The position numbers and the translations under genes are program-made. The notes under the pieces were generated by a model. That model made no database searches. It worked only from the letters and a program-made list of their open reading frames with translations, and was not told the DNA's origin. A DNA stretch of 14,057 nt from Candidatus Gastranaerophilales bacterium (GTDB lineage: Bacteria > Cyanobacteriota > Vampirovibrionia > Gastranaerophilales > Gastranaerophilaceae), in the NCBI GenBank assembly GCA_944323095.1, contig CALURE010000030.1, positions 1 to 14,057 of the forward strand, written 5' to 3'. Below, piece after piece: positions 7,451-14,057 of the stretch (within the stretch, counting starts at the first letter, position 1; each line of letters starts with the position of its first letter).

Positions 7451-8300
7451 AAGAGAACAATATCCGTTTTTAATGAAATATTTTGATAACGGCATAGCAT
7501 CAGAAAGCCGTCAAATTGCGCATTGTATTCTTTTTTACGGCTCGGATATTCAATCGCAGTACGAGATGGCGCTTGAGATTGCAAGAATGCTAAATTGTAC
7601 CGGAGACCATACTCAAAGTTGTCAGTGTCTCAATTGCCGCTGGATTAGAGAGAACAATCATCCTGCCGTTTTGACGATTTCAAAAGTTGACAACAAACCT
7701 TCTGACGACACATCAAAAACCGTAATTTCAATTGATCAGGCAAGGATGATTAAAAATGACCTTCTTGTAACTTCTGATTACCACAGAGTTTTAATCTTTT
7801 GCGACAGAGATAAAGAAGGAAATATTCAGGGGCTTAATCAGTTGAATTTTCAGGCAGATGCCGCTAACGCTTTATTGAAAACTTTTGAAGAACCGCCATC
7901 AAACACAACATTTTTCTTTCTGACAAAAGATAAATCAGATATGATAACAACTGTTGTGTCGCGTGCACAGTGTTTTTATGTTCCGTCAATGAAAGAGGAG
8001 GACAGGAGCTTTTCTCTTGTAAAAGATGCTATGGACGGGTATCTTGAGCTTGAAAGGAATGAAGTTCTGGATTTTAATGACAAAATTCTTGAAATTGCAA
8101 AAATGGTCGATCCGTTGGAGGTTTTTACGCAGATGCAGAATTATATTGAAGCTCTATTAAAAATGAATTTTGATAATTTATCTCTGAAAGTAAAGCTTAT
8201 TTCCGATATAAAAGCAATTGAAACAGCAAAAAAAGAATACCGCCTGAATATGAATATTCAAACGATAATTGAAACATTAAGTTTTAAATTAATATTATAA
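7431..8300 (+). CDS. holB: DNA polymerase III subunit delta'
   Basis: Delta' is the stator of the clamp loader. The 289-residue protein has an AAA+ N-terminus in which the Walker A position reads FYGSDIQSQY rather than GPxGxGK, so it should not hydrolyse ATP, as is usual for delta'. Four cysteines, C56, C64, C66 and C69, form the zinc module of gamma/tau and delta' proteins, with slightly tighter spacing than usual. ISIDQARMIKNDL, ANALLKTFEEPPSNTTFFFLT and VVSRAQCF (the SRC arginine region) are diagnostic. It is somewhat shorter than many delta' proteins, with a reduced C-terminal collar. The ATG lies in the octamer repeat with only AAAGG about 12 bases upstream, so the exact start is less certain than the identity. 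Its end converges on the HIT gene. Confidence 0.9.
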   Translation: MVERLNLREQYPFLMKYFDNGIASESRQIAHCILFYGSDIQSQYEMALEIARMLNCTGDHTQSCQCLNCRWIRENNHPAVLTISKVDNKPSDDTSKTVISIDQARMIKNDLLVTSDYHRVLIFCDRDKEGNIQGLNQLNFQADAANALLKTFEEPPSNTTFFFLTKDKSDMITTVVSRAQCFYVPSMKEEDRSFSLVKDAMDGYLELERNEVLDFNDKILEIAKMVDPLEVFTQMQNYIEALLKMNFDNLSLKVKLISDIKAIETAKKEYRLNMNIQTIIETLSFKLIL

Positions 8301-8347
8301 ATCAGGAAGGTAGTTATATCGCAGTTTACACCAATAATATCTAAATT

Positions 8348-8433
8348 GTCACCCCTGAAATAAATTCAGGGCAGGCTCTGAACTCGTTTCAGGGTCTAGT
8401 TAATATGAGATGCTGAAACAAGTTCAGCATGAC
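8348..8433. repeat. Interspersed palindromic repeat, expanded copy with three hairpins
   Basis: The ends are GTCA (8348) and ATGAC (8429-8433). Three stems follow one another: CCCTGAA/TTCAGGG (8353-8371), a one-mismatch CTCTGAA/TTCAGGG stem just after it, and a perfect ATGCTGAA/TTCAGCAT (8410-8430). It looks like a composite of two units. A short reading frame beginning here encodes MLKQVQHD, a peptide commonly mis-annotated from this repeat type, and is not a gene. Confidence 0.8.
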
Positions 8434-8458
8434 GATTTTACACCAGTTTTGGTAAAAC

Positions 8459-8482
8459 GTCATTCCGAACTTGTTTCGGAAT
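8459..8482. repeat. Half copy of the palindromic repeat
   Basis: GTCAT (8459-8463) overlaps a perfect hairpin, ATTCCGAA/TTCGGAAT (8462-8469 and 8475-8482, loop CTTGT). The expected second hairpin and closing ATGAC are missing, although the diverged GCAAGATG spacer follows. With the previous copy it fills most of the 242-bp gap between the convergent genes holB and HIT (8301-8542), where the hairpins could end transcription from both sides. Nothing else is visible in that gap. Confidence 0.75.
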
Positions 8483-8542
8483 CTTATCATTGCAAGATGT
8501 GTCCCGTGTTCGGTATTTTGCCGTGTATATTAGCAGCAAAAA

Positions 8543-8854
8543 TTATTCACCTAATATGTGGATATGAAGGTGAAAAACTTCCTGACCTGCTTCTTTGCCT
8601 GTATTAATCAGTGTTTTATATGATTTTAAACCGATTTTTTTAGTTGTTTCTTTGACGACCATAAGTAATTCGCCCATAAGATTTTTGTCTTCCAGCTCGT
8701 TTAAAGATTCTACATGAACCTTTGGAACCACAAGCAGATGAACGGGAGCTTTCGGATTAATATCTTTAAAAACAACTGCATAATCGTTTTCGTAGACAAA
8801 TTCTGTATTAAAATCCCCGTTAATTATTTTACAAAAAATACAATCCTCTGACAT
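8543..8854 (-). CDS. HIT-family (HINT-like) nucleotide hydrolase
   Basis: The 103-residue protein has CIFCKI at its start and the histidine triad HLHIH at residues 96-100, preceded by the helical region and TGKEAGQEVF. These are the marks of the HINT branch, which hydrolyses AMP-NH2-type and aminoacyl-adenylate substrates and is found in nearly all organisms. The two N-terminal cysteines with histidines make the metal site seen in many bacterial members. It ends only two residues after the triad loop (ILGE), whereas most relatives continue for some ten more residues, so the C-terminal tail is short. GGAGGG ten bases before the ATG supports the start. It stands alone, divergent from the serine hydrolase and convergent with holB. 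Confidence 0.92.
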   Translation of the reverse strand: MSEDCIFCKIINGDFNTEFVYENDYAVVFKDINPKAPVHLLVVPKVHVESLNELEDKNLMGELLMVVKETTKKIGLKSYKTLINTGKEAGQEVFHLHIHILGE

Positions 8855-8893
8855 AAATAGCTTACCCTCCTATCTACCTTCTTATCTTCCATT

Positions 8894-8899
8894 ATTATA
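8894..8899 (-). promoter_or_regulatory. Possible -10 element for the HIT gene
   Basis: A perfect leftward TATAAT lies about 40 bases before the ATG of the HIT gene. No good -35 hexamer is found 16-18 bp upstream, so the site is tentative. The 134-bp gap to the serine hydrolase start (8855-8988) holds this site and the opposing promoter at 8922. Confidence 0.35.
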
Positions 8900-8921
8900 T
8901 CTTAAAAAAATGTAAATAAAC

Positions 8922-8950
8922 TTGCCATTTAAATTTATGTAAAGTAAAAT
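8922..8950 (+). promoter_or_regulatory. Sigma70-type promoter of the serine hydrolase / ldpA-like operon
   Basis: TTGCCA (8922-8927) and TAAAAT (8945-8950) are 17 bp apart. Transcription would begin near 8957, too close to the in-frame TTG at 8959 for it to serve as a leadered start. This favours the ATG at 8989, which has GGGGAGG at 8970-8976. Confidence 0.6.
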
Positions 8951-8988
8951 AGAATTACTTGGAACCCTTGGGGAGGATTGATAAATTT

Positions 8989-10161
8989 ATGCCGGAATTA
9001 GCAAAGCGACAATATGACAGGCATCAATACAGAGTTAATTATTATAATACGGGTTACACTCAGAGAACAAATTCCCGTACCGTAAAAACCGTGCCTTTAA
9101 GACGCACTGCAGATTCTAAAAAAATTGCAAGAAATAATCTGATACACAGAATTATTTCCGTAGCGGTTGTTTCTGTTCTCGGACTTACTATATTGCCTTA
9201 CGGGTTTAATAAGGTTACTAAGTTTATGTTTAACCCGACACCATACAAAGAAGTTAAAGCCGATTATCATAAATTATTGTTTCCGACATCTGATTATTTG
9301 TCAAACCACTGGTTTCTGGGCGAGCGTTCGCTTGTTGGGGCAGAGGTTAAAAAACCTGCCATGACTCCCCTTGTTGAGGGGACTGAACTTACAGGACTTG
9401 AAAATCAGCTTAAAAATCTTGCTTCATTATACCCGTCAATTCATCCTTCTGTTTATGTATGGGATTATGAAAGCGGAAATTATGCAGATATTAATGCGGA
9501 TGAGATTTTCCCGACCGCAAGTATTATAAAACTCCCTGTACTAGTGCAGCTGTTCCGTTCAATTGAGAGAAACCAGCTAACAATTTACGATGAAATGCCT
9601 TTGACGGAATATTACAGGACAGAAGGTTCGGGCAGTTTGCAGTTTAAGGCGGCAAATTCAAAATATACAATTGACACACTTGCACGAATGATGATAACAG
9701 AATCCGATAATTCTGCAACAAACATGATTATGGCGCGTTTAGGTTCTATGACCGATATTAATTCGGGTATTAGGGAATGGGGATTGAAACATACTTATGT
9801 GCAGACCTGGCTTCCTGATTTAGGAGGGACAAACCATTCAACAGCGCGTGATATGGCTCAAATTCTTTACAATATTGATAATCCGAAATTTTTAAGCACA
9901 AGTTCACGCGAAAAAATATTTGATTATATGGGACATGTTCACAACAACCGCCTTATTGCTGCCGGAATACCTTCAAATGCAACATTTTTGCATAAAACTG
10001 GCGATATCGGAAAAATGCTCGGTGATGCAGGAATTGTGTTTGCTCCCAACGGCAAAAAATATATTGTCGTAATTTTTGCCAACCGCCCTCACAATTCTCC
10101 GCTCGGCAAAGAATTTATTGTTAAAGCTTCTGAAATAATTTATAACAACATGGTGTATTAA
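8989..10161 (+). CDS. Membrane-anchored beta-lactamase-fold serine hydrolase (class A-like family)
   Basis: The product of 390 residues has a basic N-terminus, one hydrophobic segment (about 52-75, IISVAVVSVLGLTILPYGF), and then an extracytoplasmic class-A-like domain. The penicillin-recognising motifs are all present: SxxK at 178-181 (TASIIKLP), SDN at 239-241 and KTG at 336-338 (LHKTGD). However, the omega-loop region (TWLPDLGGTNHSTARD) lacks the Glu166-x3-Asn pattern that class A enzymes need to deacylate beta-lactams. It may therefore be a peptidoglycan-related D,D-peptidase-like or penicillin-binding protein rather than a resistance enzyme. I chose the ATG at 8989 over an upstream in-frame TTG (8959) because of the GGGGAGG site at 8970-8976 and the promoter position, although the 12-base spacing is long. 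The stop is one base before the next gene, so the two are probably coupled. Confidence 0.83.
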   Translation: MPELAKRQYDRHQYRVNYYNTGYTQRTNSRTVKTVPLRRTADSKKIARNNLIHRIISVAVVSVLGLTILPYGFNKVTKFMFNPTPYKEVKADYHKLLFPTSDYLSNHWFLGERSLVGAEVKKPAMTPLVEGTELTGLENQLKNLASLYPSIHPSVYVWDYESGNYADINADEIFPTASIIKLPVLVQLFRSIERNQLTIYDEMPLTEYYRTEGSGSLQFKAANSKYTIDTLARMMITESDNSATNMIMARLGSMTDINSGIREWGLKHTYVQTWLPDLGGTNHSTARDMAQILYNIDNPKFLSTSSREKIFDYMGHVHNNRLIAAGIPSNATFLHKTGDIGKMLGDAGIVFAPNGKKYIVVIFANRPHNSPLGKEFIVKASEIIYNNMVY

Positions 10162-10162
10162 T

Positions 10163-11113
10163 ATGTTGAAAGAGCTTCTTGACAGCAATAAGTGTTTCAA
10201 ACTTGTTTGCGGCGCCGGAAATGAGGATGCTTTAGAGGTTGAAAAACTTGTTGCACTGTATTCTGCCGCAGGCTGTAAATTTTTTGATTTATCAGCCAAA
10301 CCAGAAATTGTTGATGCTGCAAAACGCGGACTTCAAGGCAGAGAAGGTTATTTGTGCGTGAGTATCGGGATTAAGGGCGATCCTCATGTCAGAAAAGCAC
10401 AAATTGATTACGAAAAATGTGCGGGCTGCCATAAGTGTGAAGAAATCTGTCCGCAAAAAACAATAAAGCACTGCAAAGTGCTTGCGCCGCGCTGCATAGG
10501 ATGCGGAAAATGTTTTTCGGTTTGCAGGCATGGCGCAATTTCTTTTAAGACGGAAAATGCTGATTTGCGGGAAGTTCTACCGCCTTTGATAGAAAAAGGA
10601 ATAGACTGTATAGAACTTCATGCAATGGGTGAAAATATTGATGAAGCACTTGAAAAATGGAATTTTATAAACGAAATTTATGACGGAATTTTAAGTATCT
10701 GTACTGCCAGAGGGCATTTGAGCGAAGAAAAAATGATCGGGCTTATTAAAAAAATGATTGAAAACCGCAAACCCTTTACTACAATTGTTCAGGCAGACGG
10801 ATTTCCGATGAGCGGCGGAAAAGACGATTATAAAACGACTCTGCAGGCTGTTGCAACGGCCGAAATTGTTCAGAATGCAAAACTCCCTGTATATATAATG
10901 CTTTCAGGCGGTACAAATTCCAGAACAACAGAGCTTGCTAATATGTGCGGCATAAACTACAACGGGATAGCTGTCGGAACTTTTGCAAGAAAAATTGTGT
11001 CGCGCTGGGTAGAACGCGAAGATTTTCTGAATAACGAATACGCATTTAATGAAGCATTAAAAATTGCTGAAACTCTTGTTGAAACGCTTTGTGAGTCTCA
11101 AACAATTGTATGA
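10163..11113 (+). CDS. ldpA: LdpA-like iron-sulfur protein
   Basis: The 316-residue protein begins with a segment like that of cyanobacterial LdpA (FKLVCGAGNEDALEVEKLVA, then YSAAGCKFFDLSA). Two ferredoxin-type [4Fe-4S] motifs follow: C86-x2-C89-x2-C92-x3-C96-Pro and C111-x2-C114-x2-C117-x3-C121. The C-terminal half is LdpA-like, with IVQADGFPMSGG (about 208-219) and LSGGTNSRTTELA (about 249-261). In cyanobacteria, LdpA senses redox state and tunes the circadian clock input. That role is unlikely in a cell without photosynthesis, so a more basic redox or enzymatic function is inferred. The hydrophilic sequence suggests a cytoplasmic protein. The ATG is one base after the preceding stop with no separate ribosome-binding site, indicating coupling to the serine hydrolase gene. 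The identity rests on my recall of family sequence features, not on an alignment. Confidence 0.8.
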   Translation: MLKELLDSNKCFKLVCGAGNEDALEVEKLVALYSAAGCKFFDLSAKPEIVDAAKRGLQGREGYLCVSIGIKGDPHVRKAQIDYEKCAGCHKCEEICPQKTIKHCKVLAPRCIGCGKCFSVCRHGAISFKTENADLREVLPPLIEKGIDCIELHAMGENIDEALEKWNFINEIYDGILSICTARGHLSEEKMIGLIKKMIENRKPFTTIVQADGFPMSGGKDDYKTTLQAVATAEIVQNAKLPVYIMLSGGTNSRTTELANMCGINYNGIAVGTFARKIVSRWVEREDFLNNEYAFNEALKIAETLVETLCESQTIV

Positions 11114-11135
11114 TGCCTGTATTGTATTTAGCATT

Positions 11136-11141
11136 TATAAT
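11136..11141 (+). promoter_or_regulatory. Possible -10 element for clpB
   Basis: TATAAT lies 22 bases before the clpB ATG, within the 50-bp gap after the ldpA-like gene. No acceptable -35 hexamer sits at 16-18 bp, and no CIRCE operator is present. clpB may be read mainly from the upstream operon or from an alternative sigma factor. Confidence 0.25.
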
Positions 11142-11163
11142 TTGATAAAAGAGGAATTAGAGA

Positions 11164-13773
11164 ATGCTTTTAACAGATCATGTACAGGCGATTATAAAAT
11201 CAGCAAAATCAATAGTTGTAGCCAGAAATTATCCCGAGCTTAATCCTGAGCACCTGATGCTTGCCTTAATGCTTGACGGGAATGACCTGCCAAAGATTTT
11301 GCTTGAGCGTGCGGGTGTTGACAGCCCTGAAATTGTTGACAGACTTAATAATTACGTTTCAAAACGTGCGTATTTCGCGCGCGGAAAATTTTCTGACATA
11401 AGATTGTCAACAGAAACTATTGTTTTGATGAAAACGGCTCAGGAAGAAGCGGAAAAACGCGGTGATACACAGGTTAGTATCGAGCATCTTCTTCTTGCAC
11501 TTTTCAGACTTGATAACAAAACGCTTAACCATCTGTGGGAGCAGTCAGGAATTAACAGGCTTGAACTTTATGAAAAAATGACAGAAGTTGTTAACAGTAT
11601 TGTGACTGTTGATGAAAGCGGTAACTCAAAAGAAATTTCCGCATCTGATGTAAAAGCAGCACCTGAAAAACAGGATGAAGCACTGTCAAAATATACAACG
11701 GATTTAACCGAACTTGCTAAAAATAATAAACTTGATCCTGTTATCGGCCGTGATGATGAAATCAGACGTACAATCCAGATTTTAAACAGACGTTCAAAAA
11801 ACAATCCGGTCATTATAGGTGAACCGGGTGTTGGTAAAACTGCTATTATAGAAGGGCTTGCACAGAGAATTGTATCAGGTGATGTTCCAGAAAGCCTTAG
11901 AAATGACAGAATTTTATCTTTAGACCTCGGAGCTTTGCTTGCAGGAGCTTCATACAGAGGTGAATTTGAAGAACGCTTAAAATCCGTGCTGGAAGCTGTT
12001 GAACAAAAATCAGATGATTTGATGCTTTTTATAGATGAAATTCACACCATAATGGGTGCCGGCTCGTCCGAAGGCTCTGCAGATGCCGGCAACCTCTTAA
12101 AACCCATGCTTGCAAGAGGCGGAATACGTGTTATAGGCGCAACTACAACTGACGAGTACCGCCAGTATATTGAAAAAGACAAGGCAATGGAAAGACGATT
12201 TCAGCCTGTTCTGGCCGATGAACCGTCAGAAGAAACTACAGTCAGCATCTTAAGAGGTTTGAAAGATAAATATGAAGGCTATCACGGAATTAAAATTATG
12301 GACAGCGCCATTGTAGCGGCCGTGAAACTTTCAAAACGATATATTTCTGACAGATGTCTTCCTGATAAAGCTATAGATTTGTTAGATGAAGCAGCTTCCG
12401 CTTTGAGAATTGAAATCGACACAATGCCGGAAGAAATTGATATTTTTATACGTGAAAAAGTTCAGCTGGAGATGAACAAAACTGCTCTGGAAAAAGAAAA
12501 TACTCCTGAGTCTATAAAAAAACTTGAAAAAATTACAAAAAAAATCTCAGATCTTGAAAGCAAAATACAAACATTAAAAAGTCAGTGGGAAAAAGAAAAA
12601 AAAGTTATCGATTCCTCAGCGGCAGTAAAACGTAATATTGAAAAATTAAAAGCCCAGATAGAATTGAATAAGAAAAATCCTGAAAAAATGGTTTCACTTG
12701 AAAGTAAATACAGCGAAATGCTTGATGCTGAAAAGAAATTACAGCTTATTCAGCAGCAGGCCGGAAAAAAACGTCTTTTGAAAGAGGAAGTTGACGAAGA
12801 TGATATTGCCTCAATCGTTGCAAAATGGACGGGAATTCCGGTCAACCGTCTTATGGAAGATGAATCAAAAAAATTAATCGGCATGGAACAGGTTATGCAT
12901 GAACGTGTTGTAGGTCAGGAGGAAGCTGTTACAAAAATTGCAAATGCCATAAGACTTTCGCGTTCGGGGCTGAGGGATCCAAAACGTCCGATAGGTACTT
13001 TTCTGTTTTTGGGACCTACAGGTGTCGGCAAAACAGAGTTAGGAAAAACGCTTGCATATATTTTGTTTAATAATGAAGATGCACTTGTTCGTATTGATAT
13101 GTCTGAATTTATGGAAAAGGCTGCAATATCAAGGCTTGTCGGTGCAACTGCTGGCTATGTCGGATACGAGGAAGGCGGACAGCTTACAGAAGCCGTGAGA
13201 CGCAAGCCGTATTCTGTCGTTTTGTTTGATGAGGTTGAAAAAGCTCATCCGGATATTTTTAATTTGATGCTTCAAATGTTTGATGACGGACGTCTGACAG
13301 ACGGGCAGGGAAGGCTTATTGATTTCAAAAATACCGTAATTATCATGACAAGCAACCTCGGAAGCGACATAATTCTTGATGAAAATTTATCGTCAGACGA
13401 AAAACGTCAGGAAATTCAGCAGGCATTAAAACAAAAATTTAAACCTGAATTTTTAAACCGTATTGATGAAATTATAATGTTTAAAGCATTAACTCTTGAT
13501 GAATTGCGTAAAATTGTGGATATTCAGCTGGCATCTTTGAAAAAACGGCTGCTTGATCAGGATATTGAACTGGAAATCACTGATGATGCAAAAGGTTATC
13601 TTGCAGGTGAAGGTTATGAACCGCTCTACGGTGCGCGTCCTCTAAAACGTGTAATAAGACAGTTAATCGAAATTCCTATGTCTATGAAAATTCTTGAAAA
13701 TGAATTTGTTAAGGGAGATAAAGTCTGTGTAAATTACACTGAGGCAGGCGGTTTGAGCTTTGTAAAAAAATAA
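11164..13773 (+). CDS. clpB: ATP-dependent disaggregase ClpB
   Basis: ClpB is a hexameric AAA+ machine that, with DnaK, pulls polypeptides out of aggregates. The 869-residue product shows every domain in order: a double Clp N-repeat (about 1-145); NBD1 with Walker A GEPGVGKT (219-226), pore loop SYRGEFEER and Walker B LFIDEIH (DE at 291-292); a long coiled-coil middle domain (about 410-535, Lys/Glu-rich); and NBD2 with Walker A GPTGVGKT (617-624), pore loop GYVGYEEGG and Walker B VLFDEVEKAH (DE at 689-690). The long middle domain and the lack of a ClpP-binding IGF-type loop separate it from ClpC and ClpA. The loop preceding the second pore motif reads VGATAGYVG where ClpB usually has VGAPPGYVG. 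AAAGAGG nine bases before the ATG supports the start. No terminator is obvious after the stop. Confidence 0.96.
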   Translation: MLLTDHVQAIIKSAKSIVVARNYPELNPEHLMLALMLDGNDLPKILLERAGVDSPEIVDRLNNYVSKRAYFARGKFSDIRLSTETIVLMKTAQEEAEKRGDTQVSIEHLLLALFRLDNKTLNHLWEQSGINRLELYEKMTEVVNSIVTVDESGNSKEISASDVKAAPEKQDEALSKYTTDLTELAKNNKLDPVIGRDDEIRRTIQILNRRSKNNPVIIGEPGVGKTAIIEGLAQRIVSGDVPESLRNDRILSLDLGALLAGASYRGEFEERLKSVLEAVEQKSDDLMLFIDEIHTIMGAGSSEGSADAGNLLKPMLARGGIRVIGATTTDEYRQYIEKDKAMERRFQPVLADEPSEETTVSILRGLKDKYEGYHGIKIMDSAIVAAVKLSKRYISDRCLPDKAIDLLDEAASALRIEIDTMPEEIDIFIREKVQLEMNKTALEKENTPESIKKLEKITKKISDLESKIQTLKSQWEKEKKVIDSSAAVKRNIEKLKAQIELNKKNPEKMVSLESKYSEMLDAEKKLQLIQQQAGKKRLLKEEVDEDDIASIVAKWTGIPVNRLMEDESKKLIGMEQVMHERVVGQEEAVTKIANAIRLSRSGLRDPKRPIGTFLFLGPTGVGKTELGKTLAYILFNNEDALVRIDMSEFMEKAAISRLVGATAGYVGYEEGGQLTEAVRRKPYSVVLFDEVEKAHPDIFNLMLQMFDDGRLTDGQGRLIDFKNTVIIMTSNLGSDIILDENLSSDEKRQEIQQALKQKFKPEFLNRIDEIIMFKALTLDELRKIVDIQLASLKKRLLDQDIELEITDDAKGYLAGEGYEPLYGARPLKRVIRQLIEIPMSMKILENEFVKGDKVCVNYTEAGGLSFVKK

Positions 13774-13787
13774 TATGTTTGCTGTAC

Positions 13788-13816
13788 TTGAAAAACTCCT
13801 GAAAATCATTTATAAT
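13788..13816 (+). promoter_or_regulatory. Sigma70-type promoter of the prepilin-like gene
   Basis: TTGAAA (13788-13793) and a perfect TATAAT (13811-13816) are exactly 17 bp apart in the 90-bp gap after clpB. Transcription would begin near 13823, about 40 bases before the ATG. This suggests that the prepilin gene is a separate transcription unit from clpB. Confidence 0.65.
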
Positions 13817-13863
13817 AATTATTGAGGAATGAATTTATTATAAATATATTAAGGAGTGAAAGT

Positions 13864-14057
13864 ATGAATAATACTAACTTGTCTTTTCATGCAGGAAAAG
13901 ATGTATTGAAGCATAAAAAATTTATGCATTTAGGTTTTACATTAGCCGAGATGATGGTAGTCATGCTAATAATGAGTATTATTTTGGCAGCTATGGCCCC
14001 TGTAATGACAACACGTGCGCGTAAAATGGAGGAGGATAGATTATCCTCGACAATCTG
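13864..14057 (+). CDS. Type IV prepilin / pseudopilin-like protein, truncated by the window edge
   Basis: The first 64 codons are visible. A basic leader of about 24 residues ends in the prepilin peptidase site GFTLAEMMVVMLIMSIILAA: cleavage follows the Gly, Phe becomes the methylated N-terminus, and Glu at +5 is present for subunit assembly. The hydrophobic helix then gives way to a charged region (TTRARKMEEDR). The mature protein would be a subunit or minor pilin of a type IV pilus, type II secretion or competence system. The first 64 residues cannot tell these apart. AAGGAG lies seven bases before the ATG. The leader is longer than that of most type IVa pilins, and the helix is unusually rich in methionine. 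Confidence 0.85.
   Translation, partial: MNNTNLSFHAGKDVLKHKKFMHLGFTLAEMMVVMLIMSIILAAMAPVMTTRARKMEEDRLSSTI

Noticed and set aside
8410..8607. A 65-codon plus-strand frame beginning MLKQVQHD
   Set aside because: The peptides MLKQVQHD and RHSELVSES are produced by translating the palindromic repeat and occur as false genes in many genomes. The rest of the frame lies antisense to the HIT gene.
8959..8988. Upstream TTG start for the serine hydrolase
   Set aside because: It would lie about two bases after the predicted transcription start and has no ribosome-binding site, while the ATG at 8989 has GGGGAGG upstream.
8989..10161. Calling the hydrolase a beta-lactam resistance gene
   Set aside because: The deacylating Glu166 pattern is not visible, and the fold is shared by cell-wall enzymes without beta-lactamase activity.
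1..14057. CRISPR array, tRNA, rRNA, insertion sequence, prophage or defence island
   Set aside because: I saw no regularly spaced repeats, no cloverleaf or rRNA segments, and no transposase, integrase, capsid or restriction motifs in any recognisable frame.

Overview
The window is AT-rich and looks like ordinary chromosomal sequence from a bacterium that uses strong Shine-Dalgarno sites and the standard genetic code. The best lineage clue is the gene at 10163-11113. It has the layout of LdpA, an iron-sulfur protein known mainly from cyanobacteria, with two [4Fe-4S] motifs and an LdpA-type C-terminal half. Together with a PPi-dependent phosphofructokinase, low GC and no photosynthesis genes here, this suggests a non-photosynthetic relative of cyanobacteria (Melainabacteria / Gastranaerophilales type). 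That assignment is an inference from gene content, not a proven placement.

Layout. The left third reads mostly on the minus strand. It begins with the first 20 bases of a probable dnaK, then a GC-rich patch of about 200 bp with hairpins, then miaB (tRNA methylthiolation) and pfp (PPi-dependent phosphofructokinase). Next comes a GT-C type membrane glycosyltransferase gene that is not intact: its start codon is separated from the body by a run of ten C, which puts the two out of frame, and a TAA interrupts the middle. The right part reads mostly on the plus strand: a ROK glucokinase, then holA and holB (clamp-loader delta and delta'). A small HIT-family gene points the other way. It is followed by a membrane-anchored beta-lactamase-fold serine hydrolase, the LdpA-like protein, clpB, and the start of a type IV prepilin-like gene that runs off the window.

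How the genes fit together. Glucokinase and PPi-phosphofructokinase are the first and third steps of sugar breakdown and suggest PPi-saving fermentative glycolysis, though they lie on opposite strands. holA and holB are adjacent and almost certainly co-transcribed. The serine hydrolase and ldpA-like genes are one base apart and probably translationally coupled. clpB (and dnaK, if that call is right) are protein-repair chaperones.

Non-coding structure. Three copies or part-copies of an interspersed palindromic repeat (GTCAT...ATGAC ends) lie in the two plus-strand intergenic gaps around holA-holB. An 8-bp tandem repeat covers the holA/holB junction. Clear sigma70-type promoters precede the glycosyltransferase, the serine hydrolase and the prepilin gene. 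I found no tRNA, rRNA, CRISPR array, insertion sequence or phage gene. The most noteworthy signal is the poly-C tract at the start of the glycosyltransferase gene, a candidate phase-variation switch, although the second lesion argues that the gene may simply be decaying.
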